From contig JAHLFR010000029.1 of the NCBI GenBank assembly GCA_018883755.1, forward strand, positions 1 to 64,000: a stretch of 64,000 bases of DNA, given 5' to 3'. Both the position numbers and the translations under genes were made by a program. Under the pieces are notes generated by a model that saw only the letters and a list, made by a program, of their open reading frames with translations, made no database searches and was not told where the DNA came from. Each line of letters opens with the position of its first letter. Within the stretch, counting starts at the first letter, position 1. Shown one piece after another: positions 44,968 through 54,491 of the stretch. Source of the DNA: Candidatus Methanocorpusculum faecipullorum (GTDB lineage: Archaea; Halobacteriota; Methanomicrobia; Methanomicrobiales; Methanocorpusculaceae).

Positions 44968-46061
44968 AAGCGGTCTGGCGCTACATCCATGCGGCACGAA
45001 ACAGTTATGCCGCGTTGTATGCGGCGTGTGAGGCATACGGATTCATTCTTGAACCGGTGGATGCACCGGAGGGTGATGTCGTCTGCTACAGCCTCAACAG
45101 CATTGAGTTTCCGCGCTACCGTAACGAGATAGAAGCAGCAGAACAGATCACAATAGCCGGAGGACCGCACGCCTCCGCCTGCTGGGAAGAGGTCGCCGAG
45201 GTCGCAGATTATGTGATAATAGGTGAGGGGGAAAGAACCCTTCCCCGTCTTTTGTCCGCTCTCAGGAAAGGAGAGTCAGGAGCTTTGCTGCCCGGCGTTG
45301 CAACAAGAGATGGCGGCAGAAACAAAATTGATCACACCGTCCGGCTGGATGGATTCCCCTGTTTTACCCGGATGAAGGGCTATATGGAGATCTCCCGCGG
45401 CTGTCCCTTTCACTGTGGGTATTGTCAGACTCCGCGTCTCCACGGAACAAAGATGCGCCACCGCTCACGTGAAGCGATCGTGGAGGCTGCAAGTCACTAC
45501 CGCGACGCACGTTTTGTTACCCCGAATGCCTTTGCCTACGGTTCAGCCGACGGAAAAACTCCCGACGTGGAAAAACTGGAACGGCTCCTTGCCTCCATGC
45601 CCGACAACAACCTCTACTTCGGGACCTTCCCCTGCGAAGTACGGCCTGAGTTTGTCACACAGGAAACAGCGGATCTTGTGGTGCAGTACTGTGCCAACAC
45701 CAAACTTCACTTCGGTGCACAATCAGGATCAGATACCGTTCTTGCAAAAATGGGGCGCGGCCATTCCCTTGACGATGTGTACACCGCACTGGATGTCTGC
45801 CGGGGTGCAGGGCTTGAGCCGGTGGTTGATGTCATCTTTGGTTTTCCGTTTGAGACGGATGAGGACGAAGAGGCGACGCTTGCACTTGTGAAAGAGGTAG
45901 TCAGATGCGGAAAAGTACATGTCCATTACCTGATGCCGCTGCCGGGAACACCATTCTCCCATGCAGTTCCCCGCGAGGTTATCCCGGCGGTGGATCGGGA
46001 ACTTGGAAAACTTGCCCTCAGCGGACGTGTTACCGGTGCGTGGCACAACAAATTTGACTGA
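44964..46061 (+). CDS. B12-binding/radical SAM protein (TIGR04013-like)
   Basis: A 365-residue protein: an N-terminal cobalamin-binding-like domain of about 120 residues (ITIAGGPHASACWEEVAEVADYVIIGEGE), then a radical SAM barrel with cluster motif CPFHCGYC in ISRGCPFHCGYCQTPRLHG. The C-terminal part has DVIFGFPFETDEDEE, as in methylthiotransferase-like and HemN-like proteins. Substrate unknown. The ATGA overlap with the DUF126 gene indicates co-translation, but no shared pathway is known to me. Confidence 0.85.
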   Translation: MKAVWRYIHAARNSYAALYAACEAYGFILEPVDAPEGDVVCYSLNSIEFPRYRNEIEAAEQITIAGGPHASACWEEVAEVADYVIIGEGERTLPRLLSALRKGESGALLPGVATRDGGRNKIDHTVRLDGFPCFTRMKGYMEISRGCPFHCGYCQTPRLHGTKMRHRSREAIVEAASHYRDARFVTPNAFAYGSADGKTPDVEKLERLLASMPDNNLYFGTFPCEVRPEFVTQETADLVVQYCANTKLHFGAQSGSDTVLAKMGRGHSLDDVYTALDVCRGAGLEPVVDVIFGFPFETDEDEEATLALVKEVVRCGKVHVHYLMPLPGTPFSHAVPREVIPAVDRELGKLALSGRVTGAWHNKFD

Positions 46062-46116
46062 ACCGGTTTGCCCGAATACTACATTTTTATTGATTCTCCG
46101 CGCCAACTCGTAAGGC

Positions 46117-46479
46117 ATGACACTTGAACCAAAGGATGCCTTAACCCAATACCATTTTGCCGAAAGGTTAAAGCTTGACATCATGATGATTGCACATCAG
46201 TACCTCACCATTCCCTCACTCAAAAAAGAGGAAAAAGCAGGTGCAAAGCGTGTCCTCATCAATATCACCGAAGCCCTCGCCGCAGACAGCCATGCAGCCG
46301 CGGCATTTACCGGTTGCGATGATTTCAATACAGCCGCAGGTGTCCTTGATGAAGTAATGAACCTCGCCGAGTCCAACCAGTTCGGCCTCGCTTCGGAAAA
46401 AGCAGGAGAAGCCATGGTTCCGATTACCACCGCAGCCGCAGCCGCATGGGAAGTGCTCCACAACCATGGACTCCTCTGA
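46117..46479 (+). CDS. Conserved hypothetical protein
   Basis: A 120-residue Ala-rich, largely helical soluble protein (FAERLKLDIMMIAHQYL, then EVMNLAESNQFGLASEKAG). No family recognised. The pattern resembles small helical-bundle proteins. A TATA-like TTTTTATTG about 30 bp upstream suggests a leaderless start at ATG 46117. Its end overlaps the nitroreductase start by 14 bases. Confidence 0.75.
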   Translation: MTLEPKDALTQYHFAERLKLDIMMIAHQYLTIPSLKKEEKAGAKRVLINITEALAADSHAAAAFTGCDDFNTAAGVLDEVMNLAESNQFGLASEKAGEAMVPITTAAAAAWEVLHNHGLL

Positions 46480-46993
46480 ATTTCTGAACTTTCTTGCAAC
46501 CCGTGTTTCGGTTCGCGAGTATGAGGAGGGCTGTATCACCGAGGACGATGCCTCATATCTTCTGACCGCAGCATCCAAAGCGCCATCAGCCGGAAATCTG
46601 GAGGCGTGGGACGTTGTGATCGTCACCGATCCCGGACAGCTGGAGATGCTGGCTGATGCTGCCGGAAACCAGCACCAGATCAAAGATGCAGGCTGTGTGT
46701 TCTGCGTCTGTGCAAACTATGTCCGTGCCATGTCCCGGTACGGCGAGCGCGGGATCATGTTCGCGGTTGAGGATGCAACCATTGCGGCAACCTATATGAT
46801 GCTTGCCGCCCATGCACGCCGACTGCACACCTGCTGGGTTGGTGCGTTTGATGACGGCGAGGTAAAAGGTATTCTGGATCTCCCCGCACACATCCGACCG
46901 GTAGCACTGCTCTGTGTCGGCCGCGGGGAGGCTCCGTCACGCGGACCCGAACGCATGGACCCGGAAGGCCATGCTCACTATGATATCTGGTAG
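46466..46993 (+). CDS. Nitroreductase family flavoprotein
   Basis: A 175-residue FMN-dependent protein: RVSVREYEEG at the N-terminus, SKAPSAGNLEAWDVVIV for FMN phosphate, and a C-terminal PVALLCVGRG segment. Short relative to classical nitroreductases (about 210), like the minimal archaeal kind. Physiological substrate unknown. Translation is probably coupled to the preceding helical protein. Confidence 0.9.
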   Translation: MDSSEFLNFLATRVSVREYEEGCITEDDASYLLTAASKAPSAGNLEAWDVVIVTDPGQLEMLADAAGNQHQIKDAGCVFCVCANYVRAMSRYGERGIMFAVEDATIAATYMMLAAHARRLHTCWVGAFDDGEVKGILDLPAHIRPVALLCVGRGEAPSRGPERMDPEGHAHYDIW

Positions 46994-47017
46994 ACACCAA
47001 TAATACAAATAAGATAT

Positions 47018-47377
47018 ATGCCGGATTATCGTGTGACACTGGAAGCCGCATGGACGGTAAAGGACGTGGCAACAACACAGGACGCCATCGGTATTGCCGT
47101 AAGCGAGGCAGGCAAACGCCTGCACCCCTCTGCCAAGTTCGTGGATGTTGACGTAATGGTTATGCCCTGCCCCTACTGCGGAGAGGAAATCAACAGCGCA
47201 CTGGTTGTGGCCAGGACCGGTATTGTCGGACTGCTTCTGTCCATGAAAGTGTTCAATGCCGAGGGAGAGGAGCACGCAGAGCGTATCGCAAAATCCGTAA
47301 TCGGCCGGGCGGTCCGTGACATCCCGCTCGCAACCTACAGCATCACCACCTGCGAAGCCGAGGAGGAGACAGCATGA
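47018..47377 (+). CDS. UPF0212/DUF555 family protein
   Basis: A 119-residue archaeal protein: [15 protein letters not shown], a single CPYCGEE zinc-knuckle-like pair, then [26 protein letters not shown]. This matches the conserved DUF555 family of methanogens and halophiles, function unknown. It heads a four-gene run in which each junction is an overlap or a few bases. Confidence 0.88.
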   Translation: MPDYRVTLEAAWTVKDVATTQDAIGIAVSEAGKRLHPSAKFVDVDVMVMPCPYCGEEINSALVVARTGIVGLLLSMKVFNAEGEEHAERIAKSVIGRAVRDIPLATYSITTCEAEEETA

Positions 47378-48273
47378 ATGATCCAATAATTTCCGTTTGC
47401 GGTCACCTCTGCAATGACTACATCATTGCAGTAGAAGAGTATCCGGCTGTAGGAACGTCATGCCGGGTAACGGACCGGCAGAACTACTACGGCGGAGGAG
47501 CGGCAAACATCGCCGTGGGTATCGCAAAACTCGGAGGAACCGCCGAGCTGATTGCAGCGGTTGGAAGGGATTACCCGGGAAGCGCCTATGAGCAGCATCT
47601 CAAAGAGATGGGCGTTACAACCCGCCTCTTTCGTACCGACAAAGAAAACTGTTCAACCGCGTTCATGGTGAACAATGCCGCAGGGGATCAGATAACCTAT
47701 TTTGAGTGGGGTGCAAGTGCACTTTTTGCAACAGCTGATGCTCCATCTCTTTCCTTTGCACACATGGCAACTGGTGACGCAGACTTCAACGTCAAAGTTG
47801 CCCGGCAGGCGGAGTTTGCCACCTTCGATCCCGGCCAGGATGTAAAATACTATGAAGCATCCCATCTGCGAGAGATCTTTGAAAACATTGACATGCTGAT
47901 CTGCAACAACTTTGAGGCCGAGATTATGTGCGGCAAACTCGGCTGGACGGAGAAGGAATTGATTGCATCCGTCCCGGTTGCAATTCTCACAAAGGGAAAG
48001 AACGGAAGTGTTCTGTATCAAAACGGTGATGTTGTGGAAATCCCGGCATGTCCGGTGACGATGGTGGATCCGACAGGTGCGGGGGACGCATACCGTGCAG
48101 GTCTCCTTACCGCATACCGGCGCGGATACGCACTGCCTGTCTGTTGTAAGATCGGTGCGGTGACGTCGTCCTTTGCGGTGGAAAAAGTTGGTACCCAGAC
48201 AAATCTTGCCGACTGGGAACAGATGAGCGAACGGTATGCCGAGCAGTTCGGTACCCTGAAAAAGAGTGAATGA
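47374..48273 (+). CDS. PfkB-family carbohydrate/nucleoside kinase
   Basis: A 299-residue ribokinase-fold enzyme with [15 protein letters not shown] at the start, [15 protein letters not shown], and the anion hole/catalytic [13 protein letters not shown]. The closest functional precedent I can name is the Methanocaldococcus nucleoside kinase; a sugar kinase is possible. The ATG overlaps the DUF555 stop (ATGA). Confidence 0.88.
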   Translation: MNDPIISVCGHLCNDYIIAVEEYPAVGTSCRVTDRQNYYGGGAANIAVGIAKLGGTAELIAAVGRDYPGSAYEQHLKEMGVTTRLFRTDKENCSTAFMVNNAAGDQITYFEWGASALFATADAPSLSFAHMATGDADFNVKVARQAEFATFDPGQDVKYYEASHLREIFENIDMLICNNFEAEIMCGKLGWTEKELIASVPVAILTKGKNGSVLYQNGDVVEIPACPVTMVDPTGAGDAYRAGLLTAYRRGYALPVCCKIGAVTSSFAVEKVGTQTNLADWEQMSERYAEQFGTLKKSE

Positions 48274-48926
48274 CCTGGGCTGCACTGACATCCGGGGGTA
48301 AGGATTCCATTCTCGCCCTGCAAAAAGCACTTGATGCAGGGATGGATGTCTCCTACATGGTGACGGTGGTTCCGGAGAATCCCGACTCCTACATGTTTCA
48401 CTCGGCAAACTTGGCCGCTGTTCCGGTGATTGCAGAACGGTGCGGGATGACCTATGTAGGAATTCCTACGTTGGGAGAGAAGGAGGACGAGCTACAGGAT
48501 CTGGAAAAGGGTCTTGCCGCACTGCCGATCGAGGGTGTAATTGTGGGAGCGATTGAGTCCGAGTATCAGCGCAGCCGGGTTGTTGCATTGTGTGACAGGT
48601 TGGGACTTGTCATGTTTGCGCCGTTGTGGCACATGGATCCGCTAAAGCTTCTGTATGAAGTTGCAGAACGGATGGATGTGCGGATCGTGGTGACGGCTGC
48701 TGACGGGCTTGGCGAGAATGTACTTGGAAAACGGATTGATGCGGATCTAATAGATCTGTTGTGCCGCATTGCAGCAAAACGGCGGATCCATATCGCCGGT
48801 GAGGGCGGGGAGTACGAGTCGCTAACCCTGGACGCCCCGTGTTTTTCCTCGCCGATTGAGACCGAGGGGTGGACGATGACGTTTTCCTGCGGCAGAGGGG
48901 TTGCTGCAATTGAAAAGTTCTGGTGA
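48270..48926 (+). CDS. dph6: Diphthine-ammonia ligase
   Basis: A 218-residue ATP-pyrophosphatase with PP-loop SGGKDS (8-13) and C-terminal GEGGEYESLTLDAP typical of Dph6. It amidates diphthine on translation elongation factor 2, the last step of diphthamide. It overlaps the kinase gene by four bases and precedes the DUF2070 gene by eight. Confidence 0.9.
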   Translation: MTWAALTSGGKDSILALQKALDAGMDVSYMVTVVPENPDSYMFHSANLAAVPVIAERCGMTYVGIPTLGEKEDELQDLEKGLAALPIEGVIVGAIESEYQRSRVVALCDRLGLVMFAPLWHMDPLKLLYEVAERMDVRIVVTAADGLGENVLGKRIDADLIDLLCRIAAKRRIHIAGEGGEYESLTLDAPCFSSPIETEGWTMTFSCGRGVAAIEKFW

Positions 48927-48934
48927 TAGGTGTC

Positions 48935-50671
48935 ATGGCTACTGAAGCAAAAACGGAGAATCTTTCAAAGTACTTATTTTCGGCACCAGTCTGGTGGCAG
49001 TCACTGATTATTATAATCGTGCTTGGCCTCCTTGTGGACGGTGCTGTCTACGTTCTGTCCGGCGGAACCGGATCGATGATGTACGGGGTTGCATTTGCTG
49101 CGGCAGCGGTTGCTGCAATGCTTCTGACAAAACCGCTTGTGGACCTGCTCGGTACAGAAAAACTTACCTGGAACCGGTCTGCACTGGTGGCACTTGCATC
49201 CATGATCTTTTCCCTGCTCTGGATGGCAATTGGGTTTGCACTGAATGCAGCACTTGCCTATGTACTCGGCCTTGGATTTATTCTTGCCATCCGGCTGATG
49301 GTACTTACTGCTATCTGTGATTACAGAATTGGACGGATGTTTCTTCCCGCAGCGGTACAGACGGTTGCGGGCATAATCTTCGGGGTGTATCTGTTTGGAA
49401 CAGGATATCTGCTTCCGGCTGTCTTATCAATTCTTGTCTTTTCCCTTGCAATCATCACCTTCCTGCTTCTCTTCGATCGTCCGCTGCGCAAGGCACACGG
49501 GATATCTGCGATGCAGTTTATCAATGCGTTTCTTGCAAATCTGACGGATGGATCCAAAGGCCTGGAGGAGTACTTCCGGACGATTGGGGAGGCGGTGACG
49601 GTCCCTGAGACAAGTTTCTTCTTCCGGCGAGAGGGAAAAAAGGATGTCCTGTTTGTGGTGCCGAATCTGCATCCGGGCCCGCTCTCCGAGGTCGGCGGTG
49701 GAAATTATCCCAAACATCTGCATGATATGTTCTCCCCACAGGAGACAGTGTTTGTCTCACACGGCTGTGCAACACATGATTTCAACCTTGTTTCGGAGAG
49801 CGAGTGCGAAAAGATTGCAGAAGCAATTGATGAAACACGGGCGGATCTTTCCTATACACCTCTTGCAGGCAGACCGATGCGGAACAGATTTGGAACCGTT
49901 TCTGTTCTGTCACAACGGTTTGGTAGATCGATTCTGCTGGTGACGACGCGGTCCCCGGAGATGACAGAGGATCTCGATTATGCGGTCGGGGCAATCGTAA
50001 TGGCTGAAGGTCACCGCTGGTATGAGAATGTCGGGTTTGTAGATGCGCATAACTGTATGGTCGAGGTAACATCAGTCGTGCTGCCGGCATCACATACCGG
50101 AAGCGAGTACATCCGTGCGTCCACAGAGGCGATGGAGCAGCAGGCGGATGCAGAGCTCTCAGAATTTTCCATCGGTGTTTCCCAGAAAGTTCTGCCGTTT
50201 TCCCGTGAACAGGGTTTCGGCGACATGGGCGTTCAGGTACTGGTGACGGAGGTTGCCGGAACAAAAACAGCCTACGTACTTTTCGACGGAAACAATGTGC
50301 ACATGGGTGTGCGTGAGGTTCTGCGGGATGCAGTTATTGCAGCAGGTGTTACCGATGCAGAGATTCTGACAACCGATTCGCATGTGGTAAACACCATATC
50401 CGGAAGAAATCCTGTGGGCATGGCGGTTCCCGCAGAGGAGATCCTTCCCTATTTGCTTGATGCGGTCGCGGAGGCGGTTGCGGATCTGTCACCAGCACAT
50501 GTTGCTTCCGCAACCGGGATGTGCCGCGATGTGGTGGTGTTTGGGCCAAGCAGGACGGTGCAGCTGTCTGCAACGGTAAATGCGATGGTGATCAATCTTC
50601 TGCCGCTTTCGGTTCTTCTGCTGCTGGCATCCATCCTCATAACACTGCTGATCTTTCTGTTCTTCAGCTGA
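48935..50671 (+). CDS. DUF2070 family membrane protein
   Basis: A 578-residue protein with about six N-terminal helices (to about 185), a large hydrophilic domain with a His-Pro-Gly signature (PNLHPGPLSEVGGGNYPKHL) and DSHVVNT, and one C-terminal anchor helix pair. This is the archaeal DUF2070 family of unknown function; the His/Asp motifs suggest metal binding, perhaps an enzyme. ATG 48935 follows GGTGATAGGTG, a good archaeal SD; a GTG four codons earlier lies inside it. Confidence 0.85.
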   Translation: MATEAKTENLSKYLFSAPVWWQSLIIIIVLGLLVDGAVYVLSGGTGSMMYGVAFAAAAVAAMLLTKPLVDLLGTEKLTWNRSALVALASMIFSLLWMAIGFALNAALAYVLGLGFILAIRLMVLTAICDYRIGRMFLPAAVQTVAGIIFGVYLFGTGYLLPAVLSILVFSLAIITFLLLFDRPLRKAHGISAMQFINAFLANLTDGSKGLEEYFRTIGEAVTVPETSFFFRREGKKDVLFVVPNLHPGPLSEVGGGNYPKHLHDMFSPQETVFVSHGCATHDFNLVSESECEKIAEAIDETRADLSYTPLAGRPMRNRFGTVSVLSQRFGRSILLVTTRSPEMTEDLDYAVGAIVMAEGHRWYENVGFVDAHNCMVEVTSVVLPASHTGSEYIRASTEAMEQQADAELSEFSIGVSQKVLPFSREQGFGDMGVQVLVTEVAGTKTAYVLFDGNNVHMGVREVLRDAVIAAGVTDAEILTTDSHVVNTISGRNPVGMAVPAEEILPYLLDAVAEAVADLSPAHVASATGMCRDVVVFGPSRTVQLSATVNAMVINLLPLSVLLLLASILITLLIFLFFS

Positions 50672-50779
50672 GTTCGGGGATAACCCGATCTCTCATTAGT
50701 TTTCGGGAGCTGTGTTCCCGACAAAAAACGAAAAATGATCCTGCATGATACTGCAGGAGTGCCTGGTGTTTTTTTCTCT

Positions 50780-51001
50780 TTAGTCTCGATGTACCTCTAT
50801 GGCACAACTGCTCCGGCGCACCCTCGGCAGGACTGCAAGTTTGTTTTCGTACTGTTCGCAGGTAAATCCCTCTTTGGGCATGGGGTCAGGTGTGGAAATC
50901 CCACGGCTACAGGTTATATGATATTCATAGAAACCGGTTGCCTGATTGAGGGTGTACTCGTGTTTATCAAGTGCAGTACAGGTGAGACAGGGAACTACCA
51001 T
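50780..51001 (-). CDS. Small Cys-containing hypothetical protein
   Basis: A 73-residue frame with a CLTC pair at 5-8 and two further Cys (about 32 and 48), an HEYTLNQATGFYEYHITC segment and a basic C-terminus. The composition looks protein-like and could bind zinc. I start at ATG 51001; the frame extends further upstream to 51139 without good character. The opposite strand frame (50735-51010) looks random. No homologue known to me. Confidence 0.5.
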   Translation of the reverse strand: MVVPCLTCTALDKHEYTLNQATGFYEYHITCSRGISTPDPMPKEGFTCEQYENKLAVLPRVRRSSCAIEVHRD

Positions 51002-51172
51002 GATACATAGATGTACTGCGGAGCGTATGAAGATAACGAAGTGTTTTTTTCTTGTGGATTTCCGAAAAGCGTGAACAGGATTCTTTGTGTGCGATCGGGT
51101 GTGCAGTATGACAAAAAAACACGGACCATACAGAAACAAAAATCCAAAAAAGATTCTGAAAAAAGAAAAGAA

Positions 51173-51781
51173 TTATTTTCTCTCCTCAAGGAGTTTGCGG
51201 ATTGCCGCAACCTCTGTAAGGAGGGCTTTGATATCTGCATCTCCAGACACTGCCCGAGTCTTTTCCGCAACATCAACGCCGGTTGCCGCAACACCCGCAG
51301 AACCGCTGCGGACAAAGTCCATAATCAGGGCACGGAGGGGTTCCGGTTCTTCGATTCCTTCGAGGGCAATCTCCGCGGATCCGTTACCACCTGAGTAGCC
51401 TGCCGTCTGGATTTTGAGGTTGGAGATACCAAAGAGGCGCATCACCGGACCCTGAACGATATCAACATTGGTGATTCGGTTGTAGGGAACAATTCCCGTC
51501 TTGCGGAACCACACCCCGCGTTTCCAGGTCATCTCGGTTGCATTGAGATGATACACGACGGACTTGTAGTACAGCACCGTCCAGAGGAGAACGAACAGCA
51601 GACAGATGACAAGGACAGCGATGATCGCAACAACGATCGTCTGGGGAATATCTGTTTCGCCGAGGAAGACCATCCAGCCGAAACAGGCTGCCCAGATAAT
51701 GGCAACTACCACCATTGTGTAGATGGCAAGATACGGCTTGTATTTCAGAGCCGGTTTGAAATCTTCACCTAATGTGATCAT
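51173..51781 (-). CDS. bPH2 (YdbS/YdbT-like) membrane protein
   Basis: About 202 residues: LGEDFKPALKYKPY at the N-terminus, two adjacent membrane helices (about 20-80), a bacterial PH domain 2 (VVYHLNATEMTWKRGVWFRKTGIVPYNRITNVDIVQGP), and a C-terminal coiled tail (DIKALLTEVAAIRKLLEE). Family function is unknown; bacterial relatives affect membrane stress. Start at ATG 51781 aligns with the family; ATG 51805 and TTG 51826 are longer alternatives. Confidence 0.85.
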   Translation of the reverse strand: MITLGEDFKPALKYKPYLAIYTMVVVAIIWAACFGWMVFLGETDIPQTIVVAIIAVLVICLLFVLLWTVLYYKSVVYHLNATEMTWKRGVWFRKTGIVPYNRITNVDIVQGPVMRLFGISNLKIQTAGYSGGNGSAEIALEGIEEPEPLRALIMDFVRSGSAGVAATGVDVAEKTRAVSGDADIKALLTEVAAIRKLLEERK

Positions 51782-51879
51782 TGCTGAGTAACATCTCACT
51801 GTCATAAGAAAAACTTTCTTCCTCAAGCATAGTCTCCTTAATCTATAACCTCTCGCACAACCAATACTACATCACATCT

Positions 51880-54237
51880 ATGCCTTCTGTTCCCGAACTC
51901 CTCGCACCCGCCGGATCCCCTGAAGCTCTCAAAGCAGCAGTTGCCGCAGGGGCTGATGCGGTCTATCTCGGAGGAAAGTCGTTTGGCGCCCGCCGGTATG
52001 CTGCAAACTTTGATCGCGAGGAGCTCGGTCAGGCCGTTCTCTACGCACACAAAAACGGTGTTAAGGTCTATGTCACCGTCAACACCCTTGCAACCGACAG
52101 TGAACTTCCGGGGATCACCGAATATCTCATCTTCCTCTCTGAAATCGGCGTGGACGCAGTCCTCATTCAGGACCAGGGGATCCTCAGCATTGCCCGCGAG
52201 GTTACTCCAGACCTGCCGCTGCATGCCTCCACCCAGATGACCATTCACAACACCGCAGGCATCCGGTTCGCTGCTGAGCACGGAATCTCCCGCGTGGTTC
52301 TCGCCCGTGAACTTCCTCTTGAAGATGTTGCGGCAATCGGAGAGGTTGCAAAAGAGTATGGGATTGAACTTGAGGTCTTCTGTCACGGGGCAATCTGTTA
52401 CGCATACTCCGGTCAGTGTCTCCTCTCCTCCGTTATCGGCGGCAGAAGCGGTAACCGGGGCATGTGTGCCCAGCCGTGCAGAAAACCCTACACGCTTCTT
52501 GCTGACGGCGAAGTTGTTCCCACCCAGGGAAACTATCCGCTTTCCCCCCGCGATCTCTGTCTCTACCCGTACCTCAAGGAGATCTGTGCCGCTCCTATTG
52601 CCGCATTAAAGATCGAGGGCCGCATGAAAACCCCAGAGTATGTTGCAATTGTCACTGATGCTTACCGCCGGGCACTTGATGCAATTGCTGCGGGAGAGGA
52701 CTGGGAGCCGGAAACGGAAACCATGGAGGATCTTGCCTTTGCCTTCAACCGCGGATTCACCAAAGGCTATCTTCTCGGGGATCGCGGAACAACTCTCATC
52801 AACACCAAAAAGCCTGACAACCGCGGCGTCTATGCAGGGGTTGTCAGCGGTGTTGACGACAGGCGCGGAAAGGTTATTGTAAAGATCGACGGCCCGATAC
52901 CGGACACCGGTGACGGTCTTGTCTTCCGACTTGCGGGCCGCGAAGTAGGATATGCCCTCAACAAAGAGCCATATCTGTTCCCAGAAGGAGATGCGTACAA
53001 AATTCCCGCACCACAGGAGGTACTCGTCGGCAGCGAACTCTGGATTACCCGCAGGATGAAGACCGAACGAAAAGCCGCATCCATCCTCTCACGGACCCCC
53101 AAAGGAAAAATTCCGCTTGATATTACCGTTGGCGTAAACGAAAACGGTCATCTCGCAGTTATCGGGAATGGGGCAGCTGCTGTCAGTGAGAGTCCGATGC
53201 AGAACGCACAGACCCGACCTGTTACCAGAGAGGCACTTGAGGCACAGCTTCGTAAAACAGGCGGCACCCCGTTTGTGATCCGCAGTATTGTAATGAACTA
53301 CGACGGAACCAAATTCCTGCCGATGGGGGTCATCAATGATCTCCGGCGAAGGTTCCTTGCTGCATGCAGTGATGCGTTAACCGTCCCGCCGGTACGAACA
53401 CACCGGCCTTTCAGTGAAAAGGGTACTGCGACTCCAGAGCCGGCGAAGCCGGTCATTCAGGTTTATACTGACTCCATCGTTGCGGCAAAAGCGGCAAGTA
53501 CTGCCGGAGCCGGACAGGTTGTCTATGAAGGAACCGACGAGATTTACGATCATGCAATCATCTACAAACTCCCGCGGATTCTTCACGAGGAGGAGCTTGC
53601 CAAAACACTTGCCAGACTCCCGGCATCTGCTGCGGGAGTCATGGTGGACGGCGTGGGGGTTGCAGAAGAGATCAAAGGCATTCCAAAGTACGGCGGTTCT
53701 GGTCTCAACATCACCAATGCCAGATCTGCTGTAGTGTACGGCAAAACATGCCGGCAGGTCTGTCTTTCGCCGGAGCTTTCCGGAAAGCAGATCAAAGTAC
53801 TCATGAACCATCTTGCAGCATACGCTCATCCGCCAAAGATTGAGGTCATCGTGCAGGGAAGTCTTGAGGTTATGATAACCCGCAACTGTATTCCTGCAAC
53901 TGCACTCGGCTGCCGGAGCTGTAACCAGCCGTGGGCACTTAAGGATGCAACCGGCAGAATATTCCGGGTTAGAACAGATGCCAACTGCTGTAGCCATATC
54001 CTCAATGCAGCAGAGATCTGTCTGATCGAACACGTTCAGACCCTTGCCGCAACTGGCGTGTCCGTACTTTCCATTGATGCCCGCGGCAGATCGCCTGAGT
54101 ATGTCCGCAGAATGATAGCCCTCTATACCGCAGCTCTTGAAGGAGAAAACGCCAAAGAGCTCAAGGAACAGGTACGTGACCTTGCTTCAGGCGGTGTAAC
54201 CGCAGCCCACTATCTCCGCGGTGTGGAAAAAGAGTAA
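51880..54237 (+). CDS. U32 family peptidase/collagenase-like protein
   Basis: A 785-residue protein: an N-terminal U32 domain (ELLAPAGSPEALKAAVAAGADAVYLGG, LHASTQMTIHN, and CHGAICYAYSGQC then GMCAQPCR), a middle DUF3656-like part, and a second U32-like Cys-rich part (VMITRNCIPATALGCRSC, CCSHILNAAEICLIEH). Relatives include RlhA and UbiU/V, which hydroxylate RNA or quinones with an Fe-S cluster, so peptidase action is doubtful. The Cys set here could hold a cluster. Confidence 0.88.
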   Translation: MPSVPELLAPAGSPEALKAAVAAGADAVYLGGKSFGARRYAANFDREELGQAVLYAHKNGVKVYVTVNTLATDSELPGITEYLIFLSEIGVDAVLIQDQGILSIAREVTPDLPLHASTQMTIHNTAGIRFAAEHGISRVVLARELPLEDVAAIGEVAKEYGIELEVFCHGAICYAYSGQCLLSSVIGGRSGNRGMCAQPCRKPYTLLADGEVVPTQGNYPLSPRDLCLYPYLKEICAAPIAALKIEGRMKTPEYVAIVTDAYRRALDAIAAGEDWEPETETMEDLAFAFNRGFTKGYLLGDRGTTLINTKKPDNRGVYAGVVSGVDDRRGKVIVKIDGPIPDTGDGLVFRLAGREVGYALNKEPYLFPEGDAYKIPAPQEVLVGSELWITRRMKTERKAASILSRTPKGKIPLDITVGVNENGHLAVIGNGAAAVSESPMQNAQTRPVTREALEAQLRKTGGTPFVIRSIVMNYDGTKFLPMGVINDLRRRFLAACSDALTVPPVRTHRPFSEKGTATPEPAKPVIQVYTDSIVAAKAASTAGAGQVVYEGTDEIYDHAIIYKLPRILHEEELAKTLARLPASAAGVMVDGVGVAEEIKGIPKYGGSGLNITNARSAVVYGKTCRQVCLSPELSGKQIKVLMNHLAAYAHPPKIEVIVQGSLEVMITRNCIPATALGCRSCNQPWALKDATGRIFRVRTDANCCSHILNAAEICLIEHVQTLAATGVSVLSIDARGRSPEYVRRMIALYTAALEGENAKELKEQVRDLASGGVTAAHYLRGVEKE

Positions 54238-54392
54238 AAAACCGATTTCTGGTTCAAAATAACCATCTCAACCAATATTAGAGAGAACATTTTTTATAGT
54301 GGTAGCAACTACACAATATATCTGTTAGTATCATGGACTAATATCTTATTCTGTCCCATTACGTGGGTATTTCCGTGGTGCTAGACTCTACG

Positions 54393-54470
54393 CTTACTAA
54401 CCGTAAGACCAAAATTTGGGTCTCGAGGACTTTTTCACAATGAACGAAAAGTTTCAGTAACGACGGTTAG
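54393..54470 (+). promoter_or_regulatory. Attenuator-like leader of the MFS pump gene
   Basis: Three pairings can be drawn: CTTAC/GTAAG (54393-54407), AGACC/GGTCT (54406-54423), and a long-range CTAACCGT/ACGGTTAG (54397-54404 with 54463-54470). The first and third use the same bases and exclude each other. The third ends in the SD of the pump gene (AGGAG, 54469-54473). A short leader ORF lies between. Confidence 0.55.
54440..54460 (+). CDS. Possible 6-residue leader peptide (MNEKFQ)
   Basis: ATG at 54440 lies 12 bases after GAGG and reads six codons to TAA at 54458-54460, immediately before the 3' arm ACGGTTAG of the long-range hairpin. A ribosome there would disrupt that pairing and expose the pump SD. 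Inferred from layout only. Confidence 0.35.
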   Translation: MNEKFQ

Positions 54471-54491
54471 GAGTAATTGGAATGGGATTTT

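Noticed and set aside
50735-51010. 91-codon plus-strand frame
   Set aside because: It has no SD or homologous character and overlaps a more plausible minus-strand frame.
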